Source: Rhinopomastus cyanomelas (lineage: Eukaryota > Chordata > Aves > Bucerotiformes > Rhinopomastidae). Taken from it: DNA of 64,000 nt. This document shows, one piece after another, positions 10,201 to 22,178 of this stretch (within the stretch, counting starts at the first letter, position 1; each line of letters begins with the position of its first letter). The stretch spans positions 62,001 to 126,000 of the forward strand of contig VXBP01002338.1 in assembly GCA_013400115.1 (NCBI GenBank). Reading direction: 5' to 3'. The translations under genes were made by a program, and so were the position numbers. The notes beneath the pieces were generated by a model. It saw only the letters and a list, made by a program, of their open reading frames with translations. It was not told the origin of the DNA and did no database searches.

Positions 10201-13200
10201 TGACTGAAGAAATAAAATTAGAAATATGCTTGGTTGGAGCAGAAGGACAACATTCCATGCAGGCCTTCCTTTTCCTGGTGGAATGGGAACATCAGGGTGT
10301 CTCCTTTTGGCATTTCTAACAACATCAAAAATAATCAAAATGCAGATAAGCAGAGATGAAAATGGTAAATGCTGTCATTTATTTATAATAACAAGATTCC
10401 TGGTGTTTCGGATCAGCACAGTGTACCTTGATTCAAAACAGTCTTGTTTTATAAACACTGGATAAAGCTGCACAACCTGCTCTGTCAAGAAGCTCTTTGA
10501 GAAATAAATGACCTGCTAGAAATTCCATCGTGAAATGACCCCAGGAATCTTGACTCCCCAGCCTTTGTTTGTGCAGGGTGACAGAGTAATTGTGATAAAT
10601 TGATAAGGAGGTAAGAGGAAAGGATAAAGGGGAGATGACACCTACTGTCACTGAGCATCTTTCTGAACTCTAGGATTTAGATTATTCAAATAATTCATTA
10701 AAAAAACTTGCAGAAAAAGAACAGGTGAACAGTCAGGAAAACAAACTGAAGGAAACCTATGAGCATTGTTTACTTGTTTCTGCCTCAGGCAAAATATTTT
10801 GGTTTCATTTTTATTTTCCTTCTGTTCTCCCCTTTGCCCTTCCCCACTGCTGGATTACTCATGACAGGAAATAATGAATTAGGCACAATAAATCCTTAAT
10901 GAGAGTTGTAGAAGGCAGGCACTGCTCTGTGAGTGTAGGATTATGCATAGGCTTGGGAGTGTATTTTATGGTGGTCCTCATGCTTGGCATTTTCTTACGC
11001 ATTAAGCAGGGGACTGTGACTTCAGTGCCTCAGTTTTCAAGGTCTGCTGTCCTTACAGCCATGTTGGTATTGGGGGGTCTGTTAGCATCCAGAGTGGGTG
11101 TTTCACCCCATCTAAGACAAAGCTTCCTTGGGTAGCAGGTAGATAGAGCTCCTCCGGGGTCTGGAAATCTCCTTCTCCAGTGACACCACGTGTTGTGCTG
11201 TGAAAGCCTCCTTTCAGAGGCTAAAAAAGAAGTGGCTGGAAAATATTGGTCTAAAATAGAGGGTTTGTGCTGATGCAAGCTGTGTTTACTTTTGAAAATT
11301 CAGTTTATTAAACTCGAGGCTGCAGAACTCCAGGGATAAGTGATGCTGTCTGAACATCACCTTACGCACTGCACAAGCAATTTTTCAAAATTACTTTTTT
11401 AATTAAAAGTTGTATCGGTTTAATGTGAGTTAAAGGAAAGTTCACAAGCTTATTGTTGTCTGAAACACACTGCTGATTTTTTTACTGGTTTTTTTTTTTT
11501 TTAGGTTGATCCAAAATAGGGGTGAGTAGAGGGGAATGTCCTCCTAGGCTTTACAGCTGAGGGACTGCTGGATAACTGTATTTATTGAGTATTGGTAGAG
11601 CTCCATGTCCATTACCCAGGAAAGGAGCTGCAGAGAAGCTGAGTTGGGATATGAGCATAAGGAAAACAAGGAGGACTTGAGGTACAGCAGAGGAAAGTCA
11701 ATACAGAGCTTATTTAAATGTCAGCTGCTTGGAAGAGCTCTGCTCTAAAGCTATAAGGAGAGATTAGGTCTGAGCCATAATGCATGAGTGTGTAAGGAAG
11801 GGAGGAAAGATTGCTGAGCAAGTCAGGTGCTGTGGGGAATGTGTGCGAGAGGAATATATTAAAGGAGGTGGAAGGAAGAAGAAACTGCTGACTGACAATT
11901 ACATCTGACAATTAGTTTTGAGCAGCTAATTGGAGAAGCACCGGGCTTTTTGGACATGGGGAGAGTGGTATGGTAGTCAGTGGGCAATCTGATCCATTTT
12001 AATGGTGTTATTCATCAATGTGGTTGACAGGGATAAGCAACACTCATTACAAATCTGTTTACTCCATCTATATATTTATTTTCCAAACGTATGTGCAGAG
12101 TGGACTGTCTCGAAGTTCAGGACTTCTGGAATTCGAATCACATTGACTAAATAAAGTCAATAGGTTAGAGTGGCAATTGGGTGACGTTTGTCAGCATAAA
12201 TGGATTTACATTCAGGGGGAACTTGAATCAAAAAAATCACTGCTTTCTAGATGAACAACCTTCCTCTGAATTTCATGGTCATTTTTATTTTGGAAAATTA
12301 TCCACCAATTACATGTAATAAGTTGAACTAGATGATCTCCAGAGATGCCTACCACTCGTATTACAGTTCTGTCTGATACAAAATCAGATTGGGCACTCTC
12401 ATACAAGGTACATTATTAGAGTCAGCCTCCAAACTGTAAACCTGAGCCACACTGACTGCCAACACATCTTTATTAAAACACATCCCAACCATCACACATG
12501 CTTCTCTCCTGCGGAGAGGCTGAGAGAACTACTGATATAGGATGAGCATTTTTTGTGTTGCTTGTGTGCAGTGTCCCCAGGCTCTTTCGACGATACCTAC
12601 CTTGTTGTAAAACACAGTATTTTATCCTGTATTTCAGAGTCAGATCTCTGGTTCATTTGTGAATAGGAGGCAAAAAGCCTTATGCTGATGGAACGTCATG
12701 GTTGCTGCTTTCCTGGCGGAACAATGCCTGTGGGTCGCGTATGCGTTGACACGGATTTGCAATGATATTCCGTCGTATCTATTTAAAGAGGGTGTTTAGG
12801 CTGGGAGGGGTCTTGCAGCTCTTACTATGTTAGCTGTGTCTTTAGAGAAAGCTGAGAAGCAGACAGGCTCACAGGAGTATAAGGAGATAGACCTGAGATG
12901 CGAGATGAGATCTTGAGAGAAAAATACCTCCCTTATCTCCAGTACTGAAACATGGTGGTGACCACAGGTGTGTTCTTTAAGGATCAAAAACTCCCAAGCA
13001 AGTGTGGTCAAAGCCTTTTGTACCAGCCAACTGCTAGGCTCTCTCTCGAGTGCAACAGACTGCGTGTTTCAAATTGCATGTTCTGAAGTGCTGAAAGAAT
13101 CATGCACCCTTTCAGAGTTTGGCATGTAAACTTTGGTATGACATGGAGGAGCTATCGTGCTTAATGAAAAGGTTCATTGTATTCTTTCAAAGATTTCTAT

Positions 13201-13878
13201 TCCAGTAAAAGGTGGACAACTTTCTGCAGATTAATGTTGGCCAGGACTGATTTCTTGTCAAAAAAAATGACCTCTTTCAGCAGTCTCTTCAAAAAGCATC
13301 TGGGGAGCTAGTTGAACCTAAAGCAAAAGGGATTAGGGTTGAGAGGAACGCTTGACGTAGTGTTCAGATTAGACAGTTCTTGGAGGGGATCCCTCTGAGT
13401 GTTTTTGTAGGTTGAACTCTGTGCGTGTGACTGGAAGTTGGATTGAAGAGGAAAGGAGAGAAGAGGGGAATAAATATCATGACATGAAAACAAAGCACAT
13501 TCTCCCCTTACAATGCTCACCTAAAAAGCTCATGTTATTTTCCCCTATTGACTTCTTCCAAGCTTTTGATGCTGAAGAGAAAACCAAGTTTCACCTGCTG
13601 CAGATGATATTTCTTCTGTTATCTGAGTTCCCAGATGAAACAAGGCAAACCTGATTCTAATAACTGTTTTCTAATTCTGCTACATAATGGAGATGAGCAG
13701 TACTTACATAACAATATCCAGAGATGTTAATAGATTTAATAACCCAGAAAGGTGGGAAGAGGTTCTGAATTACCTATAAAATGGCATCTAACTAATGAGG
13801 TTTACAGGAAGCTCATGTCTTTTGAAGAAGAGTCACATGGTAGGCGCCAGCAAGACTTCTGCATATGCTCAGAAAACA
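7211..13878. other. 6.7 kb without recognised genes or repeats
   Basis: No CR1, LTR or coding exon was recognised. Three items are reported as observations: a 222-codon minus-strand open frame at 8202-8867, a strong acceptor and donor pair at 11503-11527, and a local CpG-rich patch at about 12690-12785. The rest reads as unique intron-type DNA. Confidence 0.5.
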
Positions 13879-13942
13879 AAATCATGGAATAGTTTTCCTT
13901 GGAAGAGACCTTTAAGATCATAGAGTTGAACTCTTAACTTAG
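13879..13942 (-). mobile_element. CR1 3'-tail remnant
   Basis: The reversed tail atcatggaatag and the following ggaagagacctttaagatca block match the start of the family-3 copies at 36321 and 52255. It is short and diverged. Confidence 0.65.
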
Positions 13943-14747
13943 CAATGAATTTGATTGTCCTAACTGGAATAAACCTCCCATTAAAAATAAGTTCTAAGGT
14001 GCTGCTGGATGATGCCAGTTTTACATGGGCTTGTACTCAAATTCTTGTACAAATGTAAACAACACAGACTTCCTTAGCTTGAATTTGAATTTTTTTCCAA
14101 GTGTAGATATGTACCAGGCTTGGGAATTATAACTCTGTGTGTGCCCAATGAAAACAATCAGTTCATTAATGCTGTTTTGTTAGACCTTGCCCCCCTCTTG
14201 CCATGATGATAAGGGACCTTAATTAGATCCCAGAACAAATGCTGGAGAGCTCGACAAAAAAGCAAAAACATGGGGAGGGGGTGGATAAACATTGAGACGT
14301 CGTTAGCAGATAGACATACAGAGCCTTGTCCTGCAGAGGAGAGAACGTGTTTTATTGAGAGCTTTGGTTTTCTTTCCCCAAGAACAGAGCAGGTGATGCT
14401 CTAAGCATCCATGGCCTCACGCAGAACTGGTACCAGCAGCTCCTAGGTGTGAGCACCTGCCCATCTACCCAGGAGACCAAATAAGGAAAGCTCTGCGTAC
14501 TGTGGAGTGATAGCCACAAATTAAAGATGTATTGTGAAATCTATTTTTTGACATCTATTAGTGTTCCCTGGTGGGAAGTGGCCAAATCATTGGGTTGATT
14601 CATATATTCATATGTTAAGAAAAGATATCTGTGTGCGGAGGGGTGAGAAAGGAGGAGAAGGGATGCAGAGGATTCTCATGACTACTATTGGCAGACTGTG
14701 TGTAAATGAAAGAGGGAATTATAATGCCAAACAATGAAAATGAAGGT
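13943..14747. other. Unannotated DNA
   Basis: No gene or repeat was recognised. It is AT-rich, with no notable open frame. Confidence 0.4.
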
Positions 14748-14813
14748 TGGGGGATTGGGCTGGATGATCTTTTGAGGTCCCTTCCAATCCCTAATTTTCT
14801 GTGATTCCGTGTG
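14748..14813 (+). mobile_element. CR1 family-1 3' tail
   Basis: This is a short 5'-truncated insert. It consists of the last ~65 bases of the family-1 3' UTR (gggattgggctggatgatc to gtgattccgtg). It is nearly identical to the tail at position 1. Confidence 0.85.
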
Positions 14814-15444
14814 AAGTGATGTCAAAAAAGGATGAGAGTGTTTTCTGTAAGGAGCAAACCTGGGTGTGAATTAACCCCAACCACACAGCAGCAGAAGCAT
14901 TAAAAACTAGGCTGCATTTCTCAGTAAGAAATGTTAGGTTCTTCTGTCTGTTTTCTGCATATTGGGTGCTCAGGTCATGCCTTCAAAACTTCCGTGCTGT
15001 TGTCTGAGGTAGAATACTAACTTCAAGTTAGGATCTCAGGTTTTGTTAGCCGCATTTCCAGCGGGAAATTGGAAGACTATAGCTATCAGATCTCATACCT
15101 TTTTGTCTCTGGTCATAAATCTACGTGCTGCCTGTAGAGTTGTACTTCATAATTATTCCTCATTTAAATTACCTTTCAATGAACTAAAATAAGATTAGCT
15201 CTTGAGTCTCTCAGAGGAAGAGCATTTTCCAGGTCATAAACCAATTGTTCTCTGAGCAAGTAATTTATTAAATTTATTTTTAAAATGTATTTTTTTGATT
15301 TTCATGTCAGATTTTCTGTGTCCCAGCACATGTGTCTTGATGCACAGGCGAAGGTGTTTCAAGCAAAATTTGTTGCATTACAAGGTGATGCCGAAAAGGC
15401 AACCCTGTTGTCAAGGAATATTGGGCAGTTTGAAGTCTGGACTT
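14814..15444. other. Unannotated AT-rich DNA
   Basis: It lies between two CR1 inserts. No gene or repeat was recognised. Confidence 0.4.
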
Positions 15445-15848
15445 AAGCTATGAGGAAAGGCTGAGGGAGCTGGGGCTCTTTAACTTGGAGAAAAGGAGTC
15501 TGAGGAGTGACCTCATTATTGTTTATAAATATGTGAAGGGTGCATGTCAAGACGATGGAGCCAAGCTCTTCTCAGTGTCATCAAGTGATAGGACAAGGGG
15601 CAATGGGTGTGAGCTGAAACAGAGGAGGTTCCACGTAAATATGATAAGGAACTTCGTCCCGATGAGGGTGACAGAGCAGTGGAAGGGGCTGCCCAGGGGG
15701 GTTGTGGAGTCTCCTTCTCTGGAGACATTTAAAACCCACCTGGATATGTTCCTGCATGACTAAGTCTAGGTGATCCTGCTGTGGCGGGGGGATTAGACTG
15801 GATAATCTTTCAGGTCCCTTCCAGTCCCTAATGTTCTGTGTTTCTATG
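15445..15848 (+). mobile_element. CR1 family-1 copy: ORF2 C-terminus and 3' UTR
   Basis: This is a 5'-truncated CR1. From about 15449 to 15763 a continuous frame still encodes the C-terminal end of ORF2, after the reverse transcriptase. Landmarks are YEERLRELGLF-like, GDLIIVYKY, FSVSSSDRTRGNG, RNFVPMRV, ESPSLETFK, ending at a stop. The 3' UTR and tail follow. The frame is intact over about 105 codons but lacks every catalytic motif, so it cannot make an active enzyme. It meets the next CR1 tail to tail. Confidence 0.92.
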
Positions 15849-15859
15849 GACTTGAATAT

Positions 15860-16292
15860 AGAATCATAGAATCATCATGGCTGGAAAGGAGCTCCAGGAT
15901 CATCAAGTCCGACCCTCATCCCAACACCTCCCTAACCCCTAGACCATAGCCTCAAGTGTTCTAGCTACTCAGTTTTTAAACACCTCCAGGGATGGGGACT
16001 CTACATCCTCCCTGGGCAGCCTGTTCCAGTGCCCAACCACTCTCTCAGCAAAGAACTTCTTCCTAAGATCCAATCTAAACCTCCCCTGGCGCAACTTGAG
16101 GCCACTTCCCCTCATCCTATCGTTAGTATTTTGGGAGAAGAGAGCAGCACCAGCCTTGGTACAACCTCCTTTGAGGTAGCTGTAGAAACCAATAAGGTCT
16201 CATCTCAGCCTCTCCTTCTCTGGACAAAATAACCCCAATTCCTGCAGCTGTTCTTCATAGGGCATATTTTCTAGACCTCTCACCAGCCTTGT
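15860..16292 (-). mobile_element. CR1 3' fragment, older subfamily, inverted relative to neighbour
   Basis: The reversed tail agaatcatagaatcatcatgg is followed by the reversed 3' UTR and ORF2 C-terminus (cctccagggatggggact, agcctgttccagtgcc, aacttcttcctaagatcc). It is 5'-truncated near 16292. It lies 11 bases from the tail of the plus-strand copy, giving a tail-to-tail arrangement. Confidence 0.9.
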
Positions 16293-17749
16293 AATGACTA
16301 ATATTTTAGTAGCTTGTAAGCAAGAGCAAGGTGTAATTCCTGGTTTGTTTTTTAAAATGTGCCTCTGGAAAGAAAGAAGGTGTCAATACTGCCAGCATGC
16401 TGGTGAATACATCCAAAACCCAAATATTTGGATGCCTGTGGAGTTACGTATCTTTGCATTAGAGTAGGTATTAAAGAAATAGGGAACAGAGCAATGGCCA
16501 TCAGCCGTCGTTGCATAGCCTTCATGTCATCTTCACATCCACTCAACTGGGTGCATTTTGATGAAGCAACATGAGCAAGACTTTGTCTTCTTTGTGGTCC
16601 AAAAAGAGCATTTGACTGACCTGGGTTACACTGTTTAATGGGTGGCCTTGAATTTACACTCATTATGGGAAACGGAATTATTTTCTATATTGCTAAATAT
16701 TTTGTGGTGTAAATTTTTATTTGCTCAGAACAGGATAAATCATGTGGAACAAAAGCATTTTGGTAGTTCATGCGCATTCCTTCTGGGCGATTATTTATCG
16801 ACAGATCCTTGGTTATGAGGCATGAAAAGGCTTGAGCTGTTGTGATGTTTGTAGGCTGTGCTACAACTGGGTGTAACAGAGATGCCATGGGTTCATTTCA
16901 ACAAAGGCAACTTCTTCTTTCCTCCTGCAGGATAAACTCTTTGAAGTTTTGCTAGGTTCAGGATTTTCATTCCAGGTTAACAAGATCTCCTGTACAATTC
17001 TTGCTGTCCTTTCAAAACCCTGCATTTCATGTATTTCTTAACTTACCGAGAGAACGCGTTGGCCTTAGGTACTCGGGACTGTCCAATATTAGTTTTTGTG
17101 TTGCAATACCAGGAAACTGTCTTCTCGCTGGAGTTCAAGATAAACTGGGGTTGCTCTGTTCCAAATTGTCTAGTTTTCATTGCAGGCTGAGAGTAGCTAG
17201 TAGAAGGTATAACTAAGATGAGTAGAGTTACAGAGACAATTGCATGGACTCTCAATGGAAAGGGATTTTAGATAAATACATTTAAGATTACAGTTTTTTA
17301 AGTAACACTGATAAAAGAAGATATACAGATAAATGAGGGGGAGGAGACTTGAGTTTTCAACTGGATGAGTTGAAGGAGCGAGGATGGTCAGCAGTAATGG
17401 GATTTCCCAGCTCTGTAGACTTGTGAGCCACAAAATCATTGTCAAATAAACATTACTGCAGAAAAGAAACCCATAAACTCCTGCTTTTTCTGGTAAATAC
17501 TTCCATTAAAGCAGCGCACTTTTGATGCAGATGGGTCAGGAATGGTCAACAGGAGTATCTGCCCATCTTCATAAGTCTAATTCCTACAGGATTTAATGGA
17601 AGGTCTTAGTGGGTCTGGAGCTGTTGTAGCTGCCAGTGAAGTATGAGTGCGCTGAAACCAGAGCAGCATGTTTAGAAATTGTCTTGATTGTTTCTCAAGT
17701 GACACAGGTTGATTCCTGATAGTACGTGGTTATATTTCTCATTGTTCTG
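16293..17749. other. Unannotated DNA
   Basis: No gene was recognised. Small open frames on both strands show no recognisable domain. Confidence 0.4.
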
Positions 17750-18265
17750 GGGGGGAAAAACTGAAAGGGACTGAGGACCAAATATGCAGAGCTGACCTTC
17801 ATCACAGGGAAGTCTGCAGTTTACCTGGAGCCCAAATCAGGGACATCACGAGGTTGCTCCCCATCCTGGTTAGATAAGCTGACTATAACCCACTGCTGAT
17901 CGTCCAGACAGGTGGGGAGGCAACTGTATCCCATAGCCTGAGGAAAATAAAGGCCTTAAGGCACTAGGACGTTTGGTGAAAGACTGGGGCACAAATTGTA
18001 TTTTCTTCATTACTTCCATTTTGAGGTGAGGACACAGGCCGGAATAGAAGGACTCAGTCCATTAACGCCTGGCTATGAGACTGGTGTTACAGGCAAGGCT
18101 TTGGATTCTTTGGTAATAACCGGTTTTATCAGACCTAGCAGATAGGTATGGGAAGGGTTTATCTCAGAGGGGAAAAAGAGTTCTGGAGCAGGAGTTGGCA
18201 GGAGTCATTCAGAGGACTTTAAACTAGATTCGAGGTGGGGTGGGGTAGTTGGTGGGTGAGCACCA

Positions 18266-18934
18266 GTGGGACAGACCTCTGGCCTTAATGAAAACCAGGT
18301 GGCCTCTTGCTGTCCTAGGGTGAAATTGGAATGCTCAGGTCACTGCCTGAAATGCCAGTACACCAATGCACACAGCATGGGGAATAAGCAGGAGGAGTTA
18401 GAAATCTGTGTCCAGTCAGACAATTATGATTTGGTAGCAATTACAGAGACCTGGTGGGACAGCTCGCATGACTGGAATGTGGTCAAGGATGACTATGTCC
18501 TTTTTAGGAGGGACAGGTGAGCAAGGCAGGGTGGAGGAGTTGCTCTCTACATGAGAGAGTAACTGGAACATATTGAGTTCTGTCCAGGGGCAAAAGCAGA
18601 GAGAGTTGAGAGTTTGTGGGTGCGAATTAAGGGGCAGGCTGGCATGAGTGACACTGTTGTGGGTGTCTATTACAGACCACCAGGTCAGAATGAGGAAGTT
18701 GATGAAGTCTTCTACAGGCAGCTGACAACAGCCTCACAGCTACAGGCCCTGGTTCTCATGGGGGATTTTAACTACCCAGATATTTGCTGGACGACCTACT
18801 CAGCCAGCCACCCACAGTCCAGGAGGTTCCTTCAGTGCATTGGTGACAATTTCCTGATGCAAATGGTGGAAGAGCCCAGTAGGAGAGGAGCACTCATCAA
18901 CAAGGCGGTTCTGGTTCTCCATCATCTTTGCTAA
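18266..18934 (+). pseudogene. CR1 ORF2 apurinic-endonuclease-like domain, broken
   Basis: Two open stretches (18266-18520 and 18614-18934) carry recognisable endonuclease blocks. The first has a HSMGNKQEELE-like start, then VAITETWWD with the catalytic glutamate, then DDYVLFRRDR. The second has VGVYYRPPGQNEE and LMGDFNYPDICW with the GDFN catalytic block. A stop at about 18518-18520 and a second in-frame break near 18560 split the domain. In intact CR1 this enzyme nicks target DNA for target-primed reverse transcription. Here it is dead, and its C-terminal His-containing part is lost in the following deletion. Neither stretch needs to begin at a true start codon. Confidence 0.85.
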
Positions 18935-18959
18935 GTTACAGGGATCAGGAGAGGTGCCT

Positions 18960-19212
18960 AGAGACTGGAGGATATTTGAAGGGTAGGTGTCAGGAGGATG
19001 GAGCTGGGCTCTTCTCAATGTCATCTAGTGATAGGATGAGGGGCAATGGTTGTAAGGTGGAACATAGGAGGTTCCACATAAATGTCAGAAGAACCTTTTT
19101 CCCTGTGAGGATGACGGAGCACTGGAACAGGCTGCCCGGGGAGGTTGCGGAGTCTCCTTCACTGGAGATGTTTGAGACCTGCCTGGATGTGTTCCTGTGT
19201 GACTTGGTTTAG
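18960..19212 (+). pseudogene. CR1 ORF2 C-terminal remnant
   Basis: The frame reads GRCQEDGAGLFSMSSSDRMRG, then HINVRRTFFPVRM, WNRLPGEV, SPSLEMFE and a stop at about 19210-19212. It is very close to the equivalents at 15545 and 28310 and to the minus-strand copy at 53954. It has no catalytic residues. Confidence 0.85.
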
Positions 19213-19292
19213 GTGACCCTGCTGTGTCAGGGGGATTGGACTAGATGATCTTTCAACGTCCCTTCCAATCTCTAATGGTTCTATGATTCTAT

Positions 19293-20470
19293 GAAAAAGG
19301 CAGGTCGATGTCAAGCCAGTTACATCTTTTACTATGAATTTGAACCTGCCACGGTCTGTAATTTGAAAGGAATAAGATTAGTATTTCCTTCTTTGCCATT
19401 ATTCCTTTGTAAATTAGTAAAATTGGTGCTTTATAACATAATATTTTGGTTTTCTTTCCATTTCAAAGCTGCTTTATAGATACAGCTGGAATGTAGAGTG
19501 TCAAAGGCAATGGGGGATGAGCACACCTTGGAAATCCATGTTACTCGTGTGATTTTTGTATGATGCGTGCTTACAGGAGTGACTGGAACAGTTGGTGGGG
19601 GAAGCTTCGCTGCACACTGAAACCTTTTTCCTGTCAAACTGGTGCAACCACATCAGTGCTGAGCCGTGACTAGTAACGGTGTAGCCACACCAGTAGAAAC
19701 AGTGTCCTTGGTGGCCTGGCATCTGCTTTTTCAGCTTCTCCTGAGCTGATTATTAAAAAAATGGAACCCTAATTAAGGATTAAGTGGGCTGAACAGTGTC
19801 TTTGCAGTGAGTCTATTCAAGGTCTTGATTCAACAACTCAGGTGGGTTCTCCCTTGAGAGAGGAAGTCTCAAAATGTATCTGTAGTATGTCCAGGAACAG
19901 GGCTGTGAGGGAAGGAATCAAGGACATATGGAAATGATACATAGCTCATTTAATACTGGATCAGCAATTCTAATCAAGAGTTAGAAGTCACTTGCCAGAT
20001 GTCTGTGTTTGACCTGGTCGTTCGGCATTTGGGAGCACGTGCTGGGTTTCTTGCTGAGAGTACACCCAGGGACTTGAAGGGCTGCTGTGAGGTTGTAACT
20101 AATGTTTTTGTCAGGGCAGGAGGAGTGACTGCTCAGCTTCTGCAGCTGTACAGCGCTTTTTTTCTTCTTTCCAACCCTCCTGGGCAAAAAAAAAAAAAAG
20201 GCTATGTAATCATTACAAGTGCTAAATGCTCTCACTATCCATCAGTTTTACCCCATTTCTCTGTAAGAGCAGTGGCTGTGGCCCTGTTTGTGCTGGTGAT
20301 GTTCTTCAGCAAAACCTTTAATCCATTATTTTCCATGAAAGGTAGAATTGAAAGAATGGCCCAGATGTGTAAAGGTGCTGTAGGTACCCAGCTCGAAGAC
20401 TTCAGTGAGGATGATGAGAATCAGGCTGCAGAGGTTAGTTAATCTAGTAAAAAATAAAGCTTCTGCTTAT
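19293..20470. other. Unannotated DNA with a possible exon-like block near its end
   Basis: No repeat was recognised apart from an A13 run at about 20186. A 148-codon plus-strand open frame (19999-20442) ends in an acidic stretch directly followed by a donor-like site at 20433/20434. See the findings; it is not strong enough to call a gene. Confidence 0.35.
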
Positions 20471-20520
20471 ATCATGGAATAGTTTAGGTTGGAAGGGATC
20501 TTAGAGATTGTCTAGTTCCT
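20471..20520 (-). mobile_element. CR1 3'-tail remnant
   Basis: The blocks atcatggaatagtttaggtt and ggaagggatcttagaga match the reversed CR1 tail. Only about 50 bases are recognisable. Confidence 0.65.
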
Positions 20521-21942
20521 TACTGAGTGATGGAGTTCAACCAGATTCCCTGTACAGCCACTCATGGATTAGCCTGCTTGTTGGAACAGCACCTGGTGGG
20601 TGTTCATCCATTACTGTTGAAGATCGTTTATTGAACTTCCTGTAATCTGGGAAAAAACAATACAGCAGCAGGTACACGAACCACTGCTTATTGGTTTGTC
20701 TGGTCCATTTAAAACTGCAAGACCATTTCAAAACTACTTAAGTGTTCTGCAGTTGTGTGCCAGCTTCTGAGCTCCACTGATCAGTGCCACAAGGCTGCTT
20801 GAGGAAACTAATTAGGACTTGCCCCAAAAATGCACATTTTGAGTGGCCTAGTTTAGCAGTTTAGACCTTAACAGTTTAGCTTTAACTAATGTTTTGATTA
20901 TTCATGTCAAAGCGGGAGAAGATATTTCTGGTGTGCAGTGGTCAGTGGTATTTTTGGGAAGCATGTAGTTACATTGCAGCTCATCCCATGAACCACTGGA
21001 GTGAAGAAGAATGAGAATCCCGCAACAAAAATCGCCCTTATCCCCAAAATCACTTGTTAAATTTGGCTCAAGCCTTTCCCTAAACTCTCTGTTAGTGTTT
21101 TAAGTACATGTATTCAGTGTTCTTGATGCCTGTCTTAAAGCCGCACAGTGTTTCTGGAGAATATAAAATACCTCAGGACACTTTCCATTTCCTTCTGTTG
21201 CGTACAACCTCTGGAATAACTCCAACGCTCTGGAAGAGGAGGTTTTCAGTAATGGCTACAGGCATCAGGGGCACAAATACCATTGAGTATCAGTGGGATT
21301 TATGCTCCTGAGTTGCTGTAAGTGCTTTTGAAAGTCACATCCAAAGTGTATCATTAAGAACAAGTTATGCCGCTCGTGTTGTTTTTTATTTTAAAGCAGA
21401 TGTTTGGTATATATGAACAATCAAGTGTAAGGTGCTTTGTGATGTTATTCTTGTGGAAGAATCGTTAAATACATAATTATTATGAGCAGCTGAATTTTGG
21501 AGCTTTCTTGTCAGGGTTTGCCGTTCAGGGTGTTGATATTCATCCAACTCTAGAGAGAAACCAAGGGACTGAGATTTCAGGGCAGAACTCCTTTACTCTT
21601 CTGTTAATCAAGAAGAAATTTCTATATATTCCTACTGAGACAAGAAAATATCCCTAGTTTCCACAAAATGTTCTAGTACACTGATTGTTAAATGTAAATG
21701 AGACCCTGTCATTAAAATCCATAGATTCACGGTGCTAAATGACAATTTGCAGTTAGCACATTGCTTAATGTGCCATTCGTTTCTTTTAATATCTAGAAGG
21801 TTTGTTACTGCTCAGCTGTAAAATAAAAAAACTTACTGTGAAGTTTTCTGGTGGTTTTGGCTTGAGGCTTTCTCGTGTCTCCAGTGGAAGTTTGTTTTCT
21901 ACTGACCCTTGAATCTTCTTCTGAAGGCAGGAACTTCAGAAC
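20521..21942. other. Unannotated DNA
   Basis: No gene or repeat was recognised. Confidence 0.4.
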
Positions 21943-22022
21943 TCATAGACTCACAGAATAGTGGGGTTGGAAGGGACCTCTGGAGATCGTCCAGTCCAAC
22001 CCCTCTGTCAGAGCAGGTTCTT
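21943..22022 (-). mobile_element. CR1 3'-end fragment
   Basis: The reversed tail tcatagactcacagaatag is followed by ggttggaagggacctctgg and the block tccagtccaacccctctg. It is 5'-truncated after about 80 bases. Confidence 0.8.
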
Positions 22023-22129
22023 TTAGCGACACAAAAACATTTCCCTGAGGTCAGGCTGTTTTAAATGGGCAATTAAAAGTGTTTCAATGTAAGAAAATTT
22101 CAAACCAAATCTTTCCATCTGTGCCGGTC

Positions 22130-22178
22130 AAAGAATCACGGAATAATCATGGTTGGAAAGGACCTCCTAGGTCACTGA
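22130..22178 (-). mobile_element. CR1 3'-tail remnant
   Basis: It consists of aaagaatcacggaataatc and then ggttggaaaggacctcctag. It is very short and lies about 100 bases from the preceding fragment, so the two could be independent or rearranged parts. Confidence 0.65.

Larger units (their letters stand above)
17750..19292 (+). mobile_element. CR1 family-1 copy with 5' region, endonuclease part and internal deletions
   Basis: This is the longest CR1 by span, and unusual because it keeps sequence upstream of ORF2. About 17750-18270 looks like the CR1 region before the endonuclease (caggtggggaggcaact; ggtatgggaagggtttatc; ggactttaaactagatt). Next come the endonuclease-coding part (18266-18915), a few codons of the start of the reverse transcriptase region near 18940, and then a jump to the ORF2 C-terminus (about 18960-19212) and the family-1 tail. 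Two internal deletions have therefore removed nearly all of the reverse transcriptase. The 5' limit is approximate. Confidence 0.88.
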
